DNA from: Allomuricauda sp. M10
Lineage (GTDB): Bacteria; Bacteroidota; Bacteroidia; Flavobacteriales; Flavobacteriaceae
Assembly: GCF_020782875.1 (NCBI RefSeq)
Contig: NZ_JAJGBN010000003.1
Coordinates: 248,001-312,000 of the forward strand
Length of the DNA stretch: 64,000 nt
Reading direction: 5' to 3'
Below, one piece after another: positions 34,468 through 44,162 of the stretch. Every line of letters begins with the position of its first letter. The first letter of the stretch is position 1. Made by a program: the position numbers and the translations under genes. Under the pieces are notes generated by a model, which searched no databases, had not been told where the DNA came from, and saw only the letters and a program-made list of their open reading frames with translations.

Positions 34468-36924
34468 ATGAAAGTCAAGGAATTAACTGGTAAAAAAATC
34501 TGTGTGAACCTTATGTTGATTGCTGGAATATCCCAAGTTTTGGGTCAGGTAACCGGCAGGGTAAACGATGAACAAGGCAATCCTGTTCCTTTTGCCAATG
34601 TGGTGTTGTATCAGGCCTCCGATACCACGTTGGTGACCGGCACTATCACGGACGATGTGGGTCATTTTTCTTTGGAAACCAAAGCAATAGGCCCATTTCG
34701 AGTGCGGGTGACCTATCTCGGTTTTGCCGATCACTATACGGAACCCTTTCATTTGAATTCAGGTGTGCCATCACTTCAATTGGGCACTTTGGTGTTGACC
34801 GAAAATGTGAACGAACTGGATGAGGTGGTGTTGGCGGCACGAAGGGATTGGGTACAACGCACCCCGGAAGGCCAAGTAATCAATGTGCAGAGCAGTGTGA
34901 TGACCAAGGGTAGTAATGCCCTGCAACTGCTGGAACGGTTACCCGGGGTGATTTTGGACCGAAGGGACGACCAGTTTTCCTTGAACGGGCAAAGTGGGGT
35001 TACCGTCCTCTTCAACGGTCGAAGGGTATCCATGTCCATGGAAGATGTGATGGCCCTTTTGGAGAGCACCTTGGCGGACAATATTGAAAAGGTGGAACTC
35101 GTCACCTCTCCTTCGGCCAAATACGATGCGGATGGGGGAGCGGGCATCATCAATATTATCTTCAAAAAAGGAATGAACGAGGGCAGCCAGTGGAACTACA
35201 GCGCCAGTTTGGGGTATGGCTATTGGGAAAAGGCAAGTACCTCGTTGGGCTATTCCTTCGGAACGGAAAAAATGCATCTGAATGCCAACTATTCCCTGTT
35301 CCACGATCATGGCAAAAATGGGTTTGAAGGGTCGGGAACGAGTTTTCAACCTATTCTCGGCGCTCCCAGTCAGGCTATTTTTTCCACCTATTTCAATAAT
35401 AACAACAATGCCCATAACCTGAATTTAGGAATGGGGTATCAAATTTCACCAAAGATGGAACTAGGCGGGGAACTCACCTTGAATTTTTCCAAGAATAGAG
35501 CTATTTCAGATGTGAACAACCAACGAATCATAGAAGGTCAGGATTATTTTAGATCTCATTTGGTTACAGACGGTAATGCATCGAAGTTGAATGTGATTTC
35601 TTCCCTATACCTGACCAATAAACTGACCGATCATTCTAGTTTTGCTGTGGATGTGAGCTATCTCAACTTTACCAATGATAACCCGGCCAACACCCAGACT
35701 GAATATTTTGATGAAAACGATGAGCCCTACGACCCGGAAAACGAAATTTTTACGGATGGGAATCGAGGTTTTAGTGAATCCACCATCCAGTTGGGGGTAC
35801 TCAAGTTGGATTACAACCATGCCTTCAGTGACAAATTGGAGGCGGAATTCGGATTCAAAGGCAGTTATTCCGATAACACCAACGATAGCAAGATTGAAAC
35901 CCAGGTTGATGGGGAATGGATCGTGGATCCCCGATCCCAAAGCTTGGTTGAGAGTGATGAAACTTTATGGGCAGTGTACTCTCAGTTTCATGTGCAACTT
36001 CATAAAAAATCGAAGGTCGACCTTGGTTTACGGTATGAGGATTGGAGACGCAACTTGTCCACTTCGGAAGAGGATTTTGCCATCCGTCAATTCTTTCCGT
36101 CGGTTTCCTACCAATACCAACTTTCTGAAAATCGGCAACTCAACCTGAATTACCATCGCCGGATCAGTAGGCCTGCCTATTCCGATTTGGTCACGAGTTT
36201 GTACTACAATGATCCCACCGCCATTTTTACGGGCAATCCCATGTTGCGGCCGGGTATCACCAATACGTTGCAATTGGAATATGTGAAAAATGGATTTTCT
36301 ATGGGACTGTCGCTTCAAAAGGAAATCGACCCCATCATTCGATACCAATTGACGTCCACACCCCAGAATGACATCTTGGTAGTGTCCCCACAAAATGCAG
36401 ATTATCAGAAAAGTATAGGTCTCTTTTTGAACATTCCCGTACAGTGGGCATCTTGGGCTAGGCTCAATGTGTCCTCCACTTCGGCCATTCGCGATTATAA
36501 AATTTCATACAGCCCCAACCCAGCTTCAAAGACCTATTTCTACCAGGGTCTCAACTTTAACCAAAGCTTCAAATTGCCTTGGCAAATGGATGTGGAATTG
36601 TCGGGTTGGTACAATTTTGATCACTATAACGGCACCAATTCCACAGAGGGTTTTGGGGTGATGAATTTTGGGATTTCAAAACAGTTCAAGAACGATTGGG
36701 GAACCTTGCAGTTCAGTGTTTCAGATGTGTTCCGAAGTTTGGATATCCATACCCATATCAGTGGGATGACCCCCATTGTTTTTGATATTGATACACACTC
36801 TCGGTATAGGGATGAATCGGCCTTTACCCGTATTTTTCGTTTGACCTATTCCCGAAGTTTTGGAGGAAATGCGAACAAAAAATCACGTAATCTGGAAAAA
36901 GAGGAATTCAATCGGGTAAATTAA
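34468..36924 (+). CDS. outer membrane beta-barrel receptor (TonB-dependent receptor-like, PF14905 type)
   Basis: 818 residues from the ATG at 34468, which begins a signal-like stretch ([18 protein letters not shown], then Q). A longer start at 34417 is possible. A carboxypeptidase-regulatory-like domain (about 33-115, [20 protein letters not shown]), a plug domain (about 120-215, [21 protein letters not shown] and a [17 protein letters not shown] signature) and an outer membrane beta-barrel of the OMP_b-brl_3 type follow, ending in a basic tail. No SusD partner is nearby, so it is not a classic glycan-uptake pair; peptide or metal chelate uptake, or signalling, are options. Divergence from a LytS/LytTR pair with a predicted operator between suggests control by that system. 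The stop overlaps mutS's stop. Confidence 0.88.
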   Translation: MKVKELTGKKICVNLMLIAGISQVLGQVTGRVNDEQGNPVPFANVVLYQASDTTLVTGTITDDVGHFSLETKAIGPFRVRVTYLGFADHYTEPFHLNSGVPSLQLGTLVLTENVNELDEVVLAARRDWVQRTPEGQVINVQSSVMTKGSNALQLLERLPGVILDRRDDQFSLNGQSGVTVLFNGRRVSMSMEDVMALLESTLADNIEKVELVTSPSAKYDADGGAGIINIIFKKGMNEGSQWNYSASLGYGYWEKASTSLGYSFGTEKMHLNANYSLFHDHGKNGFEGSGTSFQPILGAPSQAIFSTYFNNNNNAHNLNLGMGYQISPKMELGGELTLNFSKNRAISDVNNQRIIEGQDYFRSHLVTDGNASKLNVISSLYLTNKLTDHSSFAVDVSYLNFTNDNPANTQTEYFDENDEPYDPENEIFTDGNRGFSESTIQLGVLKLDYNHAFSDKLEAEFGFKGSYSDNTNDSKIETQVDGEWIVDPRSQSLVESDETLWAVYSQFHVQLHKKSKVDLGLRYEDWRRNLSTSEEDFAIRQFFPSVSYQYQLSENRQLNLNYHRRISRPAYSDLVTSLYYNDPTAIFTGNPMLRPGITNTLQLEYVKNGFSMGLSLQKEIDPIIRYQLTSTPQNDILVVSPQNADYQKSIGLFLNIPVQWASWARLNVSSTSAIRDYKISYSPNPASKTYFYQGLNFNQSFKLPWQMDVELSGWYNFDHYNGTNSTEGFGVMNFGISKQFKNDWGTLQFSVSDVFRSLDIHTHISGMTPIVFDIDTHSRYRDESAFTRIFRLTYSRSFGGNANKKSRNLEKEEFNRVN

Positions 36925-39539
36925 GAAGTGGCCTTCTTCTTTTTGCTCAACATGCGTTTGATCTCGTTGAGTTTCATCAGGGCTTCCACAGGCGTTAGGG
37001 TGTCAATGTCCAAATGCAAAATTTCATCCTTGATTTCTTCCAACAAGGGGTCATCCAAATTGAAAAAACTCAACTGCATCTCGTTTTGGGAGGCTTGGAG
37101 TTTATCTGAAATCTCTTCACTGGAATGTGATTTTTCCAGTTTTTTCAGGATTTTATTCGCCTTTTGGATGACCTGTTGGGGCATGCCCGCCATTTTGGCC
37201 ACATGGATCCCGAAGCTGTGCTCACTGCCCCCGGGTACCAATTTCCGTAGGAAAAGCACATTATCCTCCAGTTCTTTCACCGAAACATTGTAGTTCTTGA
37301 TCCGGGTAAAGGTGGTGGTCATTTCATTCAGTTCGTGGTAGTGCGTCGCAAAAAGCGTTTTGGCCCTGGCCGGATGTTCGTGCAAATATTCCGAAATGGC
37401 CCACGCAATGGAAATACCATCGTAAGTGCTGGTACCGCGACCGATTTCATCCAACAACACCAAACTGCGCTCGGAAAGGTTGTTGAGGATGGATGCCGTT
37501 TCGTTCATTTCCACCATAAAGGTGGATTCGCCCATGGAAATGTTATCGCTGGCCCCCACACGGGTAAAAATCTTGTCGATGACGCCAATTTTGGCCTCGG
37601 AGGCGGGTACAAAACTTCCCATTTGGGCCAAGAGCACAATCAGTGCCGTTTGCCGTAACAAAGCCGATTTACCACTCATGTTCGGTCCCGTGATCATGAT
37701 GATTTGTTGGTCATCACGATTCAATAATACATCATTGGTCACGTACTGCTCGCCCAAGGGCAGCTGTTTTTCAATAACGGGGTGTCTGCCTTCTGTAATG
37801 TCCAGTGCGGTGGACTTGTCCATGAACGGTTGCACATAATTGTTCTCGCTGGCCAGTTGTGCAAATCCACAAAGGCAATCCAACTGTGCGATCAAATGGG
37901 CATTCTGTTGCACTGGGGTGATGAATTCCTGCATCCATACCAATAGGCGTTCGAATAGTTGTTGCTCCAAGTGTAGAATGCGCTCCTCGGCTCCTAGGAT
38001 TTTGGCCTCGTATTCCTTGAGTTCTTCGGTGATATAGCGTTCCGCGTTCACCAAGGTCTGTTTGCGGATCCAATTTTCCGGAACCTTGTCCTTGTGGGTA
38101 TTGCGTACCTCAATATAATAACCGAACACATTGTTGGAATCGATTTTGAGCGAAGTGATCCCTGTAAGTTCGGTTTCTCGCTCCAACATTTTGTCCAGAT
38201 AGTCCTTGCCCGAAAAAGCAAGGTTGCGCAATTCGTCCAATTCCTCGGAATAACCAGTGGCAATGGTGTTGCCTTTGGCTAGGTTCACAGGGGCTTCCTC
38301 GTTCAAAACCTCCTTGATTTTAGCTCGAAGGTTCTCACAAGCTTCCAAACGTTCTCCAATATTTTGCAGTGAAGGATTGGTGCTGTCCTGTGCCGCTAAT
38401 TTTATGGGCACGATGGCTTCCAACGAATTTTTAAGTTGGATGACTTCCTTCGGGTTGATTTTTCCGGTCGCCAATTTGGAAATGAGACGCTCCAGATCAC
38501 CCATTTGCTTGATCCAATGTTGCATCTTTTCCAATTGATCACCATGTTCCTTCAAATGGGCCACCACTTGATGGCGCTGCTGAATTTTCTCCAGATTTTT
38601 CAGGGGAAGGGCCAGCCAGCGTTTCAATAAACGTCCACCCATGGGCGACAGCGTGTTGTCGATAATGTCCAACAAGGTCACTGCATTTTGATGAGGGGAA
38701 TGGTAGAGTTCCAGGTTTCGGATCGTGAACCGGTCCATCCACACATATTCCTCTTCGGCAATGCGTTGAATCTGGTTGATATGCTGTAGGCGACTATGTT
38801 GTGTTTCCGATAGGTAATGCAATACCGCACCTGAGGCAATGATGCCATGGTTGAGGTGGTCAATACCGAAACCCTTAAGGGTTTTGGTGCCAAAATGGTT
38901 GTTCAGGCTTTCCACGGCATAATCTTCCTGAAAGATCCAATCTTCTGTAAAAAAGCTGTGGTATTGATTGCCAAAATATTCTGTAAATTCCTTTTTATGG
39001 TTTTTGGAGACTAACACTTCATTAGGTGCAAAATTTTGAAGCAGTTTGTCCACTTGCTCCACCGAACCTTCCGAAGTCAAAAATTCTCCCGTGGAAATGT
39101 CCAAAAAGGAAATGCCCAACTTGTTCCTTCCAAAATGAACGGCACTTAAAAAGTTATTGTTCTTGGCAGTCAGGATGTCATCGTTGAGGGCCACACCAGG
39201 GGTCACCAATTCGGTCACCCCACGTTTTACGATGCTCTTGGTCATCTTGGGATCTTCCAACTGGTCGCAGATGGCAACCCGTTGCCCGGCTTTTACGAGC
39301 TTCGGCAAATAGGTGTTAAGGGAATGGTGGGGAAATCCGGCCAGTTCCGTTTTATCGCCACCATTGTTCCGATGGGTTAGGATAATCCCCAGGATTTTGG
39401 CGGCCTTGATGGCATCATCACCAAAAGTTTCGTAAAAGTCGCCCACACGGAAAAGCAACAGCGCATCAGGATGTTTGGTCTTGATGGCATTGTATTGTTG
39501 CATCAACGGGGTTACCTTCTTTGTCTTATTGGCTGCCAA
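36921..39539 (-). CDS. mutS: DNA mismatch repair protein MutS
   Basis: 872 residues. MutS recognises mismatches and small loops and starts repair with MutL. The N-terminal mismatch-binding motif reads [16 protein letters not shown] (Phe-x-Glu wedge present), then connector, core and clamp domains, and the ATPase with Walker [14 protein letters not shown], Walker [16 protein letters not shown] and the switch His in [10 protein letters not shown]-terminal dimerisation region follows. The start appears to be the TTG at 39539: the next ATG (residue 13) would remove part of the conserved [10 protein letters not shown] entry. The 3' end overlaps the receptor gene by 4 bp, tail to tail. Confidence 0.97.
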   Translation of the reverse strand: MAANKTKKVTPLMQQYNAIKTKHPDALLLFRVGDFYETFGDDAIKAAKILGIILTHRNNGGDKTELAGFPHHSLNTYLPKLVKAGQRVAICDQLEDPKMTKSIVKRGVTELVTPGVALNDDILTAKNNNFLSAVHFGRNKLGISFLDISTGEFLTSEGSVEQVDKLLQNFAPNEVLVSKNHKKEFTEYFGNQYHSFFTEDWIFQEDYAVESLNNHFGTKTLKGFGIDHLNHGIIASGAVLHYLSETQHSRLQHINQIQRIAEEEYVWMDRFTIRNLELYHSPHQNAVTLLDIIDNTLSPMGGRLLKRWLALPLKNLEKIQQRHQVVAHLKEHGDQLEKMQHWIKQMGDLERLISKLATGKINPKEVIQLKNSLEAIVPIKLAAQDSTNPSLQNIGERLEACENLRAKIKEVLNEEAPVNLAKGNTIATGYSEELDELRNLAFSGKDYLDKMLERETELTGITSLKIDSNNVFGYYIEVRNTHKDKVPENWIRKQTLVNAERYITEELKEYEAKILGAEERILHLEQQLFERLLVWMQEFITPVQQNAHLIAQLDCLCGFAQLASENNYVQPFMDKSTALDITEGRHPVIEKQLPLGEQYVTNDVLLNRDDQQIIMITGPNMSGKSALLRQTALIVLLAQMGSFVPASEAKIGVIDKIFTRVGASDNISMGESTFMVEMNETASILNNLSERSLVLLDEIGRGTSTYDGISIAWAISEYLHEHPARAKTLFATHYHELNEMTTTFTRIKNYNVSVKELEDNVLFLRKLVPGGSEHSFGIHVAKMAGMPQQVIQKANKILKKLEKSHSSEEISDKLQASQNEMQLSFFNLDDPLLEEIKDEILHLDIDTLTPVEALMKLNEIKRMLSKKKKATS

Positions 39540-39611
39540 AGCGATTTTATTCGTTTATTTTTGCCCTTTGATGAGGCAGAAGTTCATATTGGTTATCGAT
39601 ACTCAACTGAT

Positions 39612-39668
39612 GTCACATCGAGCGGAGTCGAGATGTTTGGTCAACCTTTCGACTGCGCTCAAGGCGAC
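39612..39668. repeat. inverted dispersed REP-like repeat, third locus
   Basis: The left arm (39612-39635) holds TCGAGCGGAGTCGAGATG and the right arm (39647-39668) holds TTTCGACTGCGCTCAAGG in the opposite sense, around a GGTCAACC centre. It is the same family as 6941-6996 and 11340-11363. It lies between the divergent mutS and RNA methyltransferase genes. Confidence 0.75.
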
Positions 39669-39769
39669 CAAATTGTTTTTTCGTAACAAGAAATAATTTC
39701 GAGCTACGGGAAAAACGAATATATCGCTTTCATCAGGTTCCCAAAATTTTTGTTGATATTTTGCCATCA

Positions 39770-40321
39770 ATGGTTAAAAAAATGAATCGAAAACTGGAAA
39801 ATAGCGAATTGGAACGACTGGACGTAACCAGTTTCAAGGAAGCAAAAAAGACGCCGATCATTGTAATATTGGACAATGTTCGCAGCTTGAACAATATTGG
39901 TTCCGTGTTTCGAACAGCCGATGCCTTTTTGGTGCAAAAGATTTATCTCTGTGGCATTACGGCAACCCCTCCCCATAAAGATATCCGGAAAACGGCCCTG
40001 GGTGCCACCGAGAGTGTGGATTGGGAATACCGAAAGGATACCCTGGAACTGGTCGAGGAACTCAAATCCAAACAGGTTAAGGTCATTTCTGTGGAGCAGG
40101 CAGAGAATGCCATCATGTTGAATGATTTTCATGTGGACGCTAACACAACGGTGGCCTTGATTTTCGGAAATGAGGTCAAGGGGGTGTCCCAAGAGGTGGT
40201 ATCGGCCAGTGATGCTGTTTTGGAAATTCCGCAGCTGGGGACCAAGCATTCCCTCAATATTTCGGTAAGTGCAGGGATAGTAGTGTGGGATGTGTGGTGC
40301 AAACTCAATGCCCAAAAATGA
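39770..40321 (+). CDS. TrmH/SpoU family RNA 2'-O-methyltransferase
   Basis: 183 residues from the ATG at 39770; an ATG at 39782 (MNRKLENSEL) is also plausible. Only the SPOUT methyltransferase domain is present: motif 1 NNIGSVFRTADAF, motif 2 LIFGNEVKGV and motif 3 LNISVSAGI, which together form the knotted SAM-binding site. No N-terminal RNA-binding domain of the RlmB type is seen, so the substrate may be a tRNA. It methylates a ribose 2'-OH in the cytosol. It is convergent with the folK-dNK gene, with a hairpin between, and is preceded by the dispersed repeat. Confidence 0.9.
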   Translation: MVKKMNRKLENSELERLDVTSFKEAKKTPIIVILDNVRSLNNIGSVFRTADAFLVQKIYLCGITATPPHKDIRKTALGATESVDWEYRKDTLELVEELKSKQVKVISVEQAENAIMLNDFHVDANTTVALIFGNEVKGVSQEVVSASDAVLEIPQLGTKHSLNISVSAGIVVWDVWCKLNAQK

Positions 40322-40350
40322 AAAAAGCCCTGTTCTTTACAGGGCTCTAT
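40321..40350 (-). terminator. intrinsic terminator, mainly for the folK-dNK gene
   Basis: Stem GCCCTGT/ACAGGGC (40327-40333, 40339-40345) with a 5-nt loop. On the minus strand it is followed by six T, a strong terminator, 94 bp after the folK-dNK stop codon. On the plus strand the tail is only TCTATATA, so termination of the methyltransferase gene there would be weaker. Confidence 0.85.
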
Positions 40351-40438
40351 ATAAAGCTTGAGTTAGTTAGTCTCGTATTTTGAGGGCTCTAAGAAAATAA
40401 AACCAATCGTTATATCCAAATATTTTGCAAAAATTCTC

Positions 40439-41584
40439 TTAAATGGTTGAGGATAGAATGTTGTCTTCCAGCTTTTGTAAAATGGTTTCGTAATCCTCGG
40501 GTTGTTGTACAAAATCCATTTCGCTGATGTCCACGATCAAACTGTTCTGGTCTTGGTGGCTCTTGATAAAATCCAGATAGCCCCTATTTATTTTCTCAAG
40601 ATATTCAGGGTCAATGTTTTGCTCATAATCCCTTCCCCGTTTTTTTATGTTCGCCAGCAACCGTTCTGTGTTTTGGTAGAGATATAGATAGATTTCCGGC
40701 TTTTTTACCTCCTTGTACATAAAATTGAAGACCTTTCGGTATAGGTTGTACTCTTCACGCTGCAAGGTCACCTTGGCAAAGATCAACGATTTGAAGATGT
40801 CATAATCGCTCACCATAAAATTCTTGAAGAGGTCAAACTGGGAAGTGTCATCCATAAACTGCTGGTAACGATCTGCCAAAAAGGACATTTCCAAAGGAAA
40901 AGCATATCGCGACTGATCCTCGTAAAATTTGGGTAGGAAAGGGTTGTCCGCAAATCGTTCCAAAATCAATTTGGCATTAAAATCATGGGCAATCATGGTG
41001 GAAAGGGTTGTCTTTCCGGCACCAATGTTCCCTTCAATGGAAATCAGCTGCAACTGCGAAAAAAGGCCGATTCGGTCCTTGAACAGTTTGTGCTTTGTTT
41101 TGGTCAACTTGCTTTTGTCCCTGCATTCCTGGAGCAGGTTTCGGGTGTCTTTCTCAAAAATGGGATGGTAAAACTGGGGGGCAATATCCGATAACGGTTT
41201 CAGTACAAAATTGCGGTTTTGCATCTGCGGATGCGGAATTACCAAATCGTCGGTATTGATGATTTCTTGACCGTAATATATGATGTCAATGTCCAAGGTT
41301 CGGGAGCTGTAACCATCCCCATGGGAACGTACCCGTCCAAATTCTTGTTCTATGTCCAAAAGGGTATCCAACAGGGCTTTTGGTTCAAGGGGTGTCAGTA
41401 CAGAAATACAAATGTTCAGAAAATCGTCCCCTTCAAAACCAACGGCGGGGTTTTCATATACCGAAGAAATATCCAACACAAGACCAACCTGCTGTTGTGT
41501 CCGAAAAATAGCTTTTTGCAGGTTCGCAATCCGATTGCCCAAATTGCTTCCGAATGATAAATATACCTTGTGTTTTTTGCCCAT
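40439..41584 (-). CDS. folK: fusion of HPPK (FolK) and a deoxynucleoside kinase
   Basis: 381 residues with two domains. The N-terminal part (about 1-155) is 6-hydroxymethyl-7,8-dihydropterin pyrophosphokinase: VYLSFGSNLGNR, SSVYENPAVGF, SRTLDIDII and VIPHPQMQNRNFVL; it makes the pyrophosphate ester needed for folate. The C-terminal part (about 178-381) is a deoxynucleoside/deoxyguanosine kinase: Walker A IEGNIGAGKTTLS, a DRYQQFMDD segment and the Arg-rich lid (LANIKKRGRDYEQ); it salvages deoxynucleosides. Both halves look intact. The single reading frame links folate and nucleotide supply for DNA synthesis. It is divergent from sppA and ends before a strong terminator. Confidence 0.93.
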   Translation of the reverse strand: MGKKHKVYLSFGSNLGNRIANLQKAIFRTQQQVGLVLDISSVYENPAVGFEGDDFLNICISVLTPLEPKALLDTLLDIEQEFGRVRSHGDGYSSRTLDIDIIYYGQEIINTDDLVIPHPQMQNRNFVLKPLSDIAPQFYHPIFEKDTRNLLQECRDKSKLTKTKHKLFKDRIGLFSQLQLISIEGNIGAGKTTLSTMIAHDFNAKLILERFADNPFLPKFYEDQSRYAFPLEMSFLADRYQQFMDDTSQFDLFKNFMVSDYDIFKSLIFAKVTLQREEYNLYRKVFNFMYKEVKKPEIYLYLYQNTERLLANIKKRGRDYEQNIDPEYLEKINRGYLDFIKSHQDQNSLIVDISEMDFVQQPEDYETILQKLEDNILSSTI

Positions 41585-41624
41585 AATCGAAGGAACAAAG
41601 TAAACAAAACAATACTACAATGGT

Positions 41625-41632
41625 TATATTTG
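41625..41632 (+). promoter_or_regulatory. -7 element (TATATTTG) of sppA
   Basis: A TAnnTTTG match 22 bp before the sppA ATG at 41654. No TTG lies at the right distance, so the promoter call rests on the -7 box and its position. It argues for the 41654 start over the in-frame start at 41570, which would lie upstream and inside folK. Confidence 0.45.
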
Positions 41633-41653
41633 GCACGTAATAAATTTTGTTGG

Positions 41654-43414
41654 ATGAACTTTTTGAGGAACCTTTTGGCTTCCATTTTAGGGAGCTTGGT
41701 GGCATTTGCGATAATCATGGGGATGTTCTTCATCTTTTTGATTTTGATGGGAAATTCGGAGGAAGGAGTACTGGTAAAAAAGAATTCCATTTTGGAAATC
41801 GGACTGATGATGCCCATCATGGATTATACGGGAGTTGATGATACCGATCCCTTCGGTGGCCTGTGGGCTTCGGAAATGGGTCTGGATGAGATCATACACG
41901 CCATTAAGGTGGCCAAGGAAGATGATCATATTGAGGGAATCAGCATCACCACCAGTTTTTTACAGGCAGGGATGGCCCAAACAAGGGAGATCAGGCAGGC
42001 ATTGCTCGATTTCAAGGCATCAGGCAAGTTTGTCATGGCGCATTCCGATTTTTATTCCCAAAAGGATTATTATTTGGCCAGTGCGGCCGATGAGGTGTAT
42101 GTGAACCCAGTTGGAGCGTTGGATTTTAAAGGATTGGCCACGGAAGTACTATACTATAAAGACCTTCAGGAAAAAACAGGAATCAAGATGGAAGTCATCC
42201 GCCATGGAAAGTACAAAAGTGCGGTGGAGCCCTTTTTGTCCAATACCATGAGTGATGAGAATCGTACGCAGATCAAGGAATTGCTCACCTCCATCTGGGA
42301 TGTGATCTTGGACGATGTTTCGGCATCGAGGAACATTTCCAAAGTAGATTTGAATATCATCGCCGATACGTTGGGAGGAAGGACTCCAAAGCTGGCCGTT
42401 GCATCGGGGTTGCTGGATGGTACCTTGCATTTTGATCAGTACGAAGGATTGCTCAAGGAAAAAACGGGTATTGGGGAAGATGATGAACTGAACTACGTCT
42501 CCTTGATGGATTACGTTCAAAATACCAATAGTAGCAAGTTGCTTACCGGGTCGGATAAAATTGCAGTGATCTACGCCCAAGGCGAAATCTTTTTCGGGGA
42601 AGGTGGTAAAGACTATATCGGTCAGGGTTTGATCGTGGATGCACTGCAAAAGGCCACCAAGAACGAAAATGTAAAAGCCATTGTTTTTCGGGTTGATTCC
42701 CCGGGCGGTAGTGCCTTGGTGTCCGACATTATTTGGAGGGAAATGCAATTGGCCAAGGCCAAAAAACCTTTGGTCGTTTCCTTTGGAAATGTGGCAGCTT
42801 CCGGCGGATATTATATTGGTGTAGGTGGCGACAAGATTTTTGCCGAACCCACTACTATTACCGGCTCCATTGGGGTATTCGGAACCATTCCCAACGTAAA
42901 TGAACTGGCCAAGAATGTAGGTATCAATGCAGAGCAGGTCGGCACCAACAAGAACTCTGTGGATTATTCCTTATTTGAACCCATGAGCGATTCGTTCCGA
43001 GATGTGGTTTTGGAAAGTATCGAGGAGACCTATGGTACCTTTTTGGAGCGAGTGGCCCAAGGTCGAAATATGACCGTTGCCCAGGTGGATTCCTTGGCGC
43101 AAGGTAGGGTATGGAGCGGTATTGATGCAAAGGCCAACGGTTTGGTGGACGAATTGGGGAATTTGGACGATGCCATTGCCGCTGCAGCCGAAATGGCAGG
43201 ATTGGAATCCTATGGCATTCGCCAATATCCCAAATACAAAAGCGATTTTGAACGCTTCATGGAAGATTTGGGTGGAATGAAGACCAAAATTGGGCAGGAA
43301 CTCATTCAAGAAGAAATTGGAACCGAAGCATACAAGATGTTGAAGGAGTTTAAAGATTTGAGCAAGCAGGAGGGAATTCAGGCCAGAATGCCTTTTAGTC
43401 TTAACATCAAATAG
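41654..43414 (+). CDS. sppA: signal peptide peptidase SppA, 67K type
   Basis: 586 residues from the ATG at 41654. One N-terminal membrane helix (about 8-33), then two tandem ClpP-fold domains as in E. coli SppA. The catalytic lysine is Lys188 in HGKYKSAVEPFL and the nucleophile Ser383 in VAASGGYYIG. It is anchored in the inner membrane and cleaves remnant signal peptides in the periplasm. The next gene starts 4 bases after its stop, followed by the AsmA-family gene, so the three are likely co-transcribed from a promoter with a -7 element at 41625-41632. Confidence 0.95.
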   Translation: MNFLRNLLASILGSLVAFAIIMGMFFIFLILMGNSEEGVLVKKNSILEIGLMMPIMDYTGVDDTDPFGGLWASEMGLDEIIHAIKVAKEDDHIEGISITTSFLQAGMAQTREIRQALLDFKASGKFVMAHSDFYSQKDYYLASAADEVYVNPVGALDFKGLATEVLYYKDLQEKTGIKMEVIRHGKYKSAVEPFLSNTMSDENRTQIKELLTSIWDVILDDVSASRNISKVDLNIIADTLGGRTPKLAVASGLLDGTLHFDQYEGLLKEKTGIGEDDELNYVSLMDYVQNTNSSKLLTGSDKIAVIYAQGEIFFGEGGKDYIGQGLIVDALQKATKNENVKAIVFRVDSPGGSALVSDIIWREMQLAKAKKPLVVSFGNVAASGGYYIGVGGDKIFAEPTTITGSIGVFGTIPNVNELAKNVGINAEQVGTNKNSVDYSLFEPMSDSFRDVVLESIEETYGTFLERVAQGRNMTVAQVDSLAQGRVWSGIDAKANGLVDELGNLDDAIAAAAEMAGLESYGIRQYPKYKSDFERFMEDLGGMKTKIGQELIQEEIGTEAYKMLKEFKDLSKQEGIQARMPFSLNIK

Positions 43415-43418
43415 GAGG

Positions 43419-44126
43419 ATGACGCAAAGGGACAAAAGAGCGGCATTTACCATTTACCTCTATCTGGGGGCCCTCTTCATTACCTCGTTGGTGGTGTCCA
43501 ACCTTATTTTTCAAAAGTTTTTTCACTGGAACCCCTTTGGGGAAGTCACTGTTTTTGGTGCGCCGTTGTTTGAGCTTTCCGTGGGGATTCTACCTTACCC
43601 GGTCACTTTCTTGATCACGGATTTGATTTCGGAGGTGTATGGGCAAAGGAAGGCTAATCAGGTGGTTACGGCAGGTATTTTTGCTTCTTTCTTCTCCATG
43701 GGCATCATTCTTTTGGCTAATTATTCCGAAGCAATTCCTACTTCCCCTGTGGATGATGCCACCTTTAGCAAGGTCTTCGGGTTGTCTCCATTAGGTGTTT
43801 TGGCCTCCATGTTGGCCTATCTGGCCGCACAGTACATCGATATAAAAATTTACCATTATTGGAAAAAAGTGACCGAAGGCCGCATGTTATGGCTACGTAA
43901 CAACTTTTCCACCTTCTCTTCCCAGTTTATTGATACCCTGACCGTAATTACTTTATTATGTCTTTTTGGGGTATTGCCTTGGGACAAATTTTATGGTTTA
44001 TTGGTCAGTGGGGTCATTTTTAAGTTGATTATTGCCGTGTTGGACACCCCTTTCCTCTATTTGCTCGTATATATCATGCGTAAAAGATTTAACTTAAAAA
44101 TAGGGGAGGAAATTTCTTTGGATTGA
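43419..44126 (+). CDS. queuosine precursor transporter (YhhQ/DUF165 family)
   Basis: 235 residues with about six membrane helices. The family patterns VSNLIFQKFF, GILPYPVTFLITDLISEVYGQRKA and FSTFSSQFIDTLTVITLLCLFG are present. YhhQ-type proteins import queuosine precursors such as preQ0 or preQ1 for tRNA modification at the wobble position; the ECF-independent transporter sits in the inner membrane. No other que genes lie near. It starts 4 bp after sppA and precedes the AsmA-like gene by 36 bp. Confidence 0.9.
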   Translation: MTQRDKRAAFTIYLYLGALFITSLVVSNLIFQKFFHWNPFGEVTVFGAPLFELSVGILPYPVTFLITDLISEVYGQRKANQVVTAGIFASFFSMGIILLANYSEAIPTSPVDDATFSKVFGLSPLGVLASMLAYLAAQYIDIKIYHYWKKVTEGRMLWLRNNFSTFSSQFIDTLTVITLLCLFGVLPWDKFYGLLVSGVIFKLIIAVLDTPFLYLLVYIMRKRFNLKIGEEISLD

Positions 44127-44162
44127 CAACTTCTCCTTTATTTTGTTGTAAAACATCAAGGT

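Noticed and set aside
39556-39563. TATTTTTG as promoter of the RNA methyltransferase gene
   Set aside because: It lies more than 200 bp from the start codon and the nearest TTG is 24 bp upstream, too far for the consensus.
43414-43419. Shine-Dalgarno-like GGAGG before the queuosine-precursor transporter gene
   Set aside because: It directly abuts the ATG with almost no spacing, and this phylum does not generally use Shine-Dalgarno initiation.
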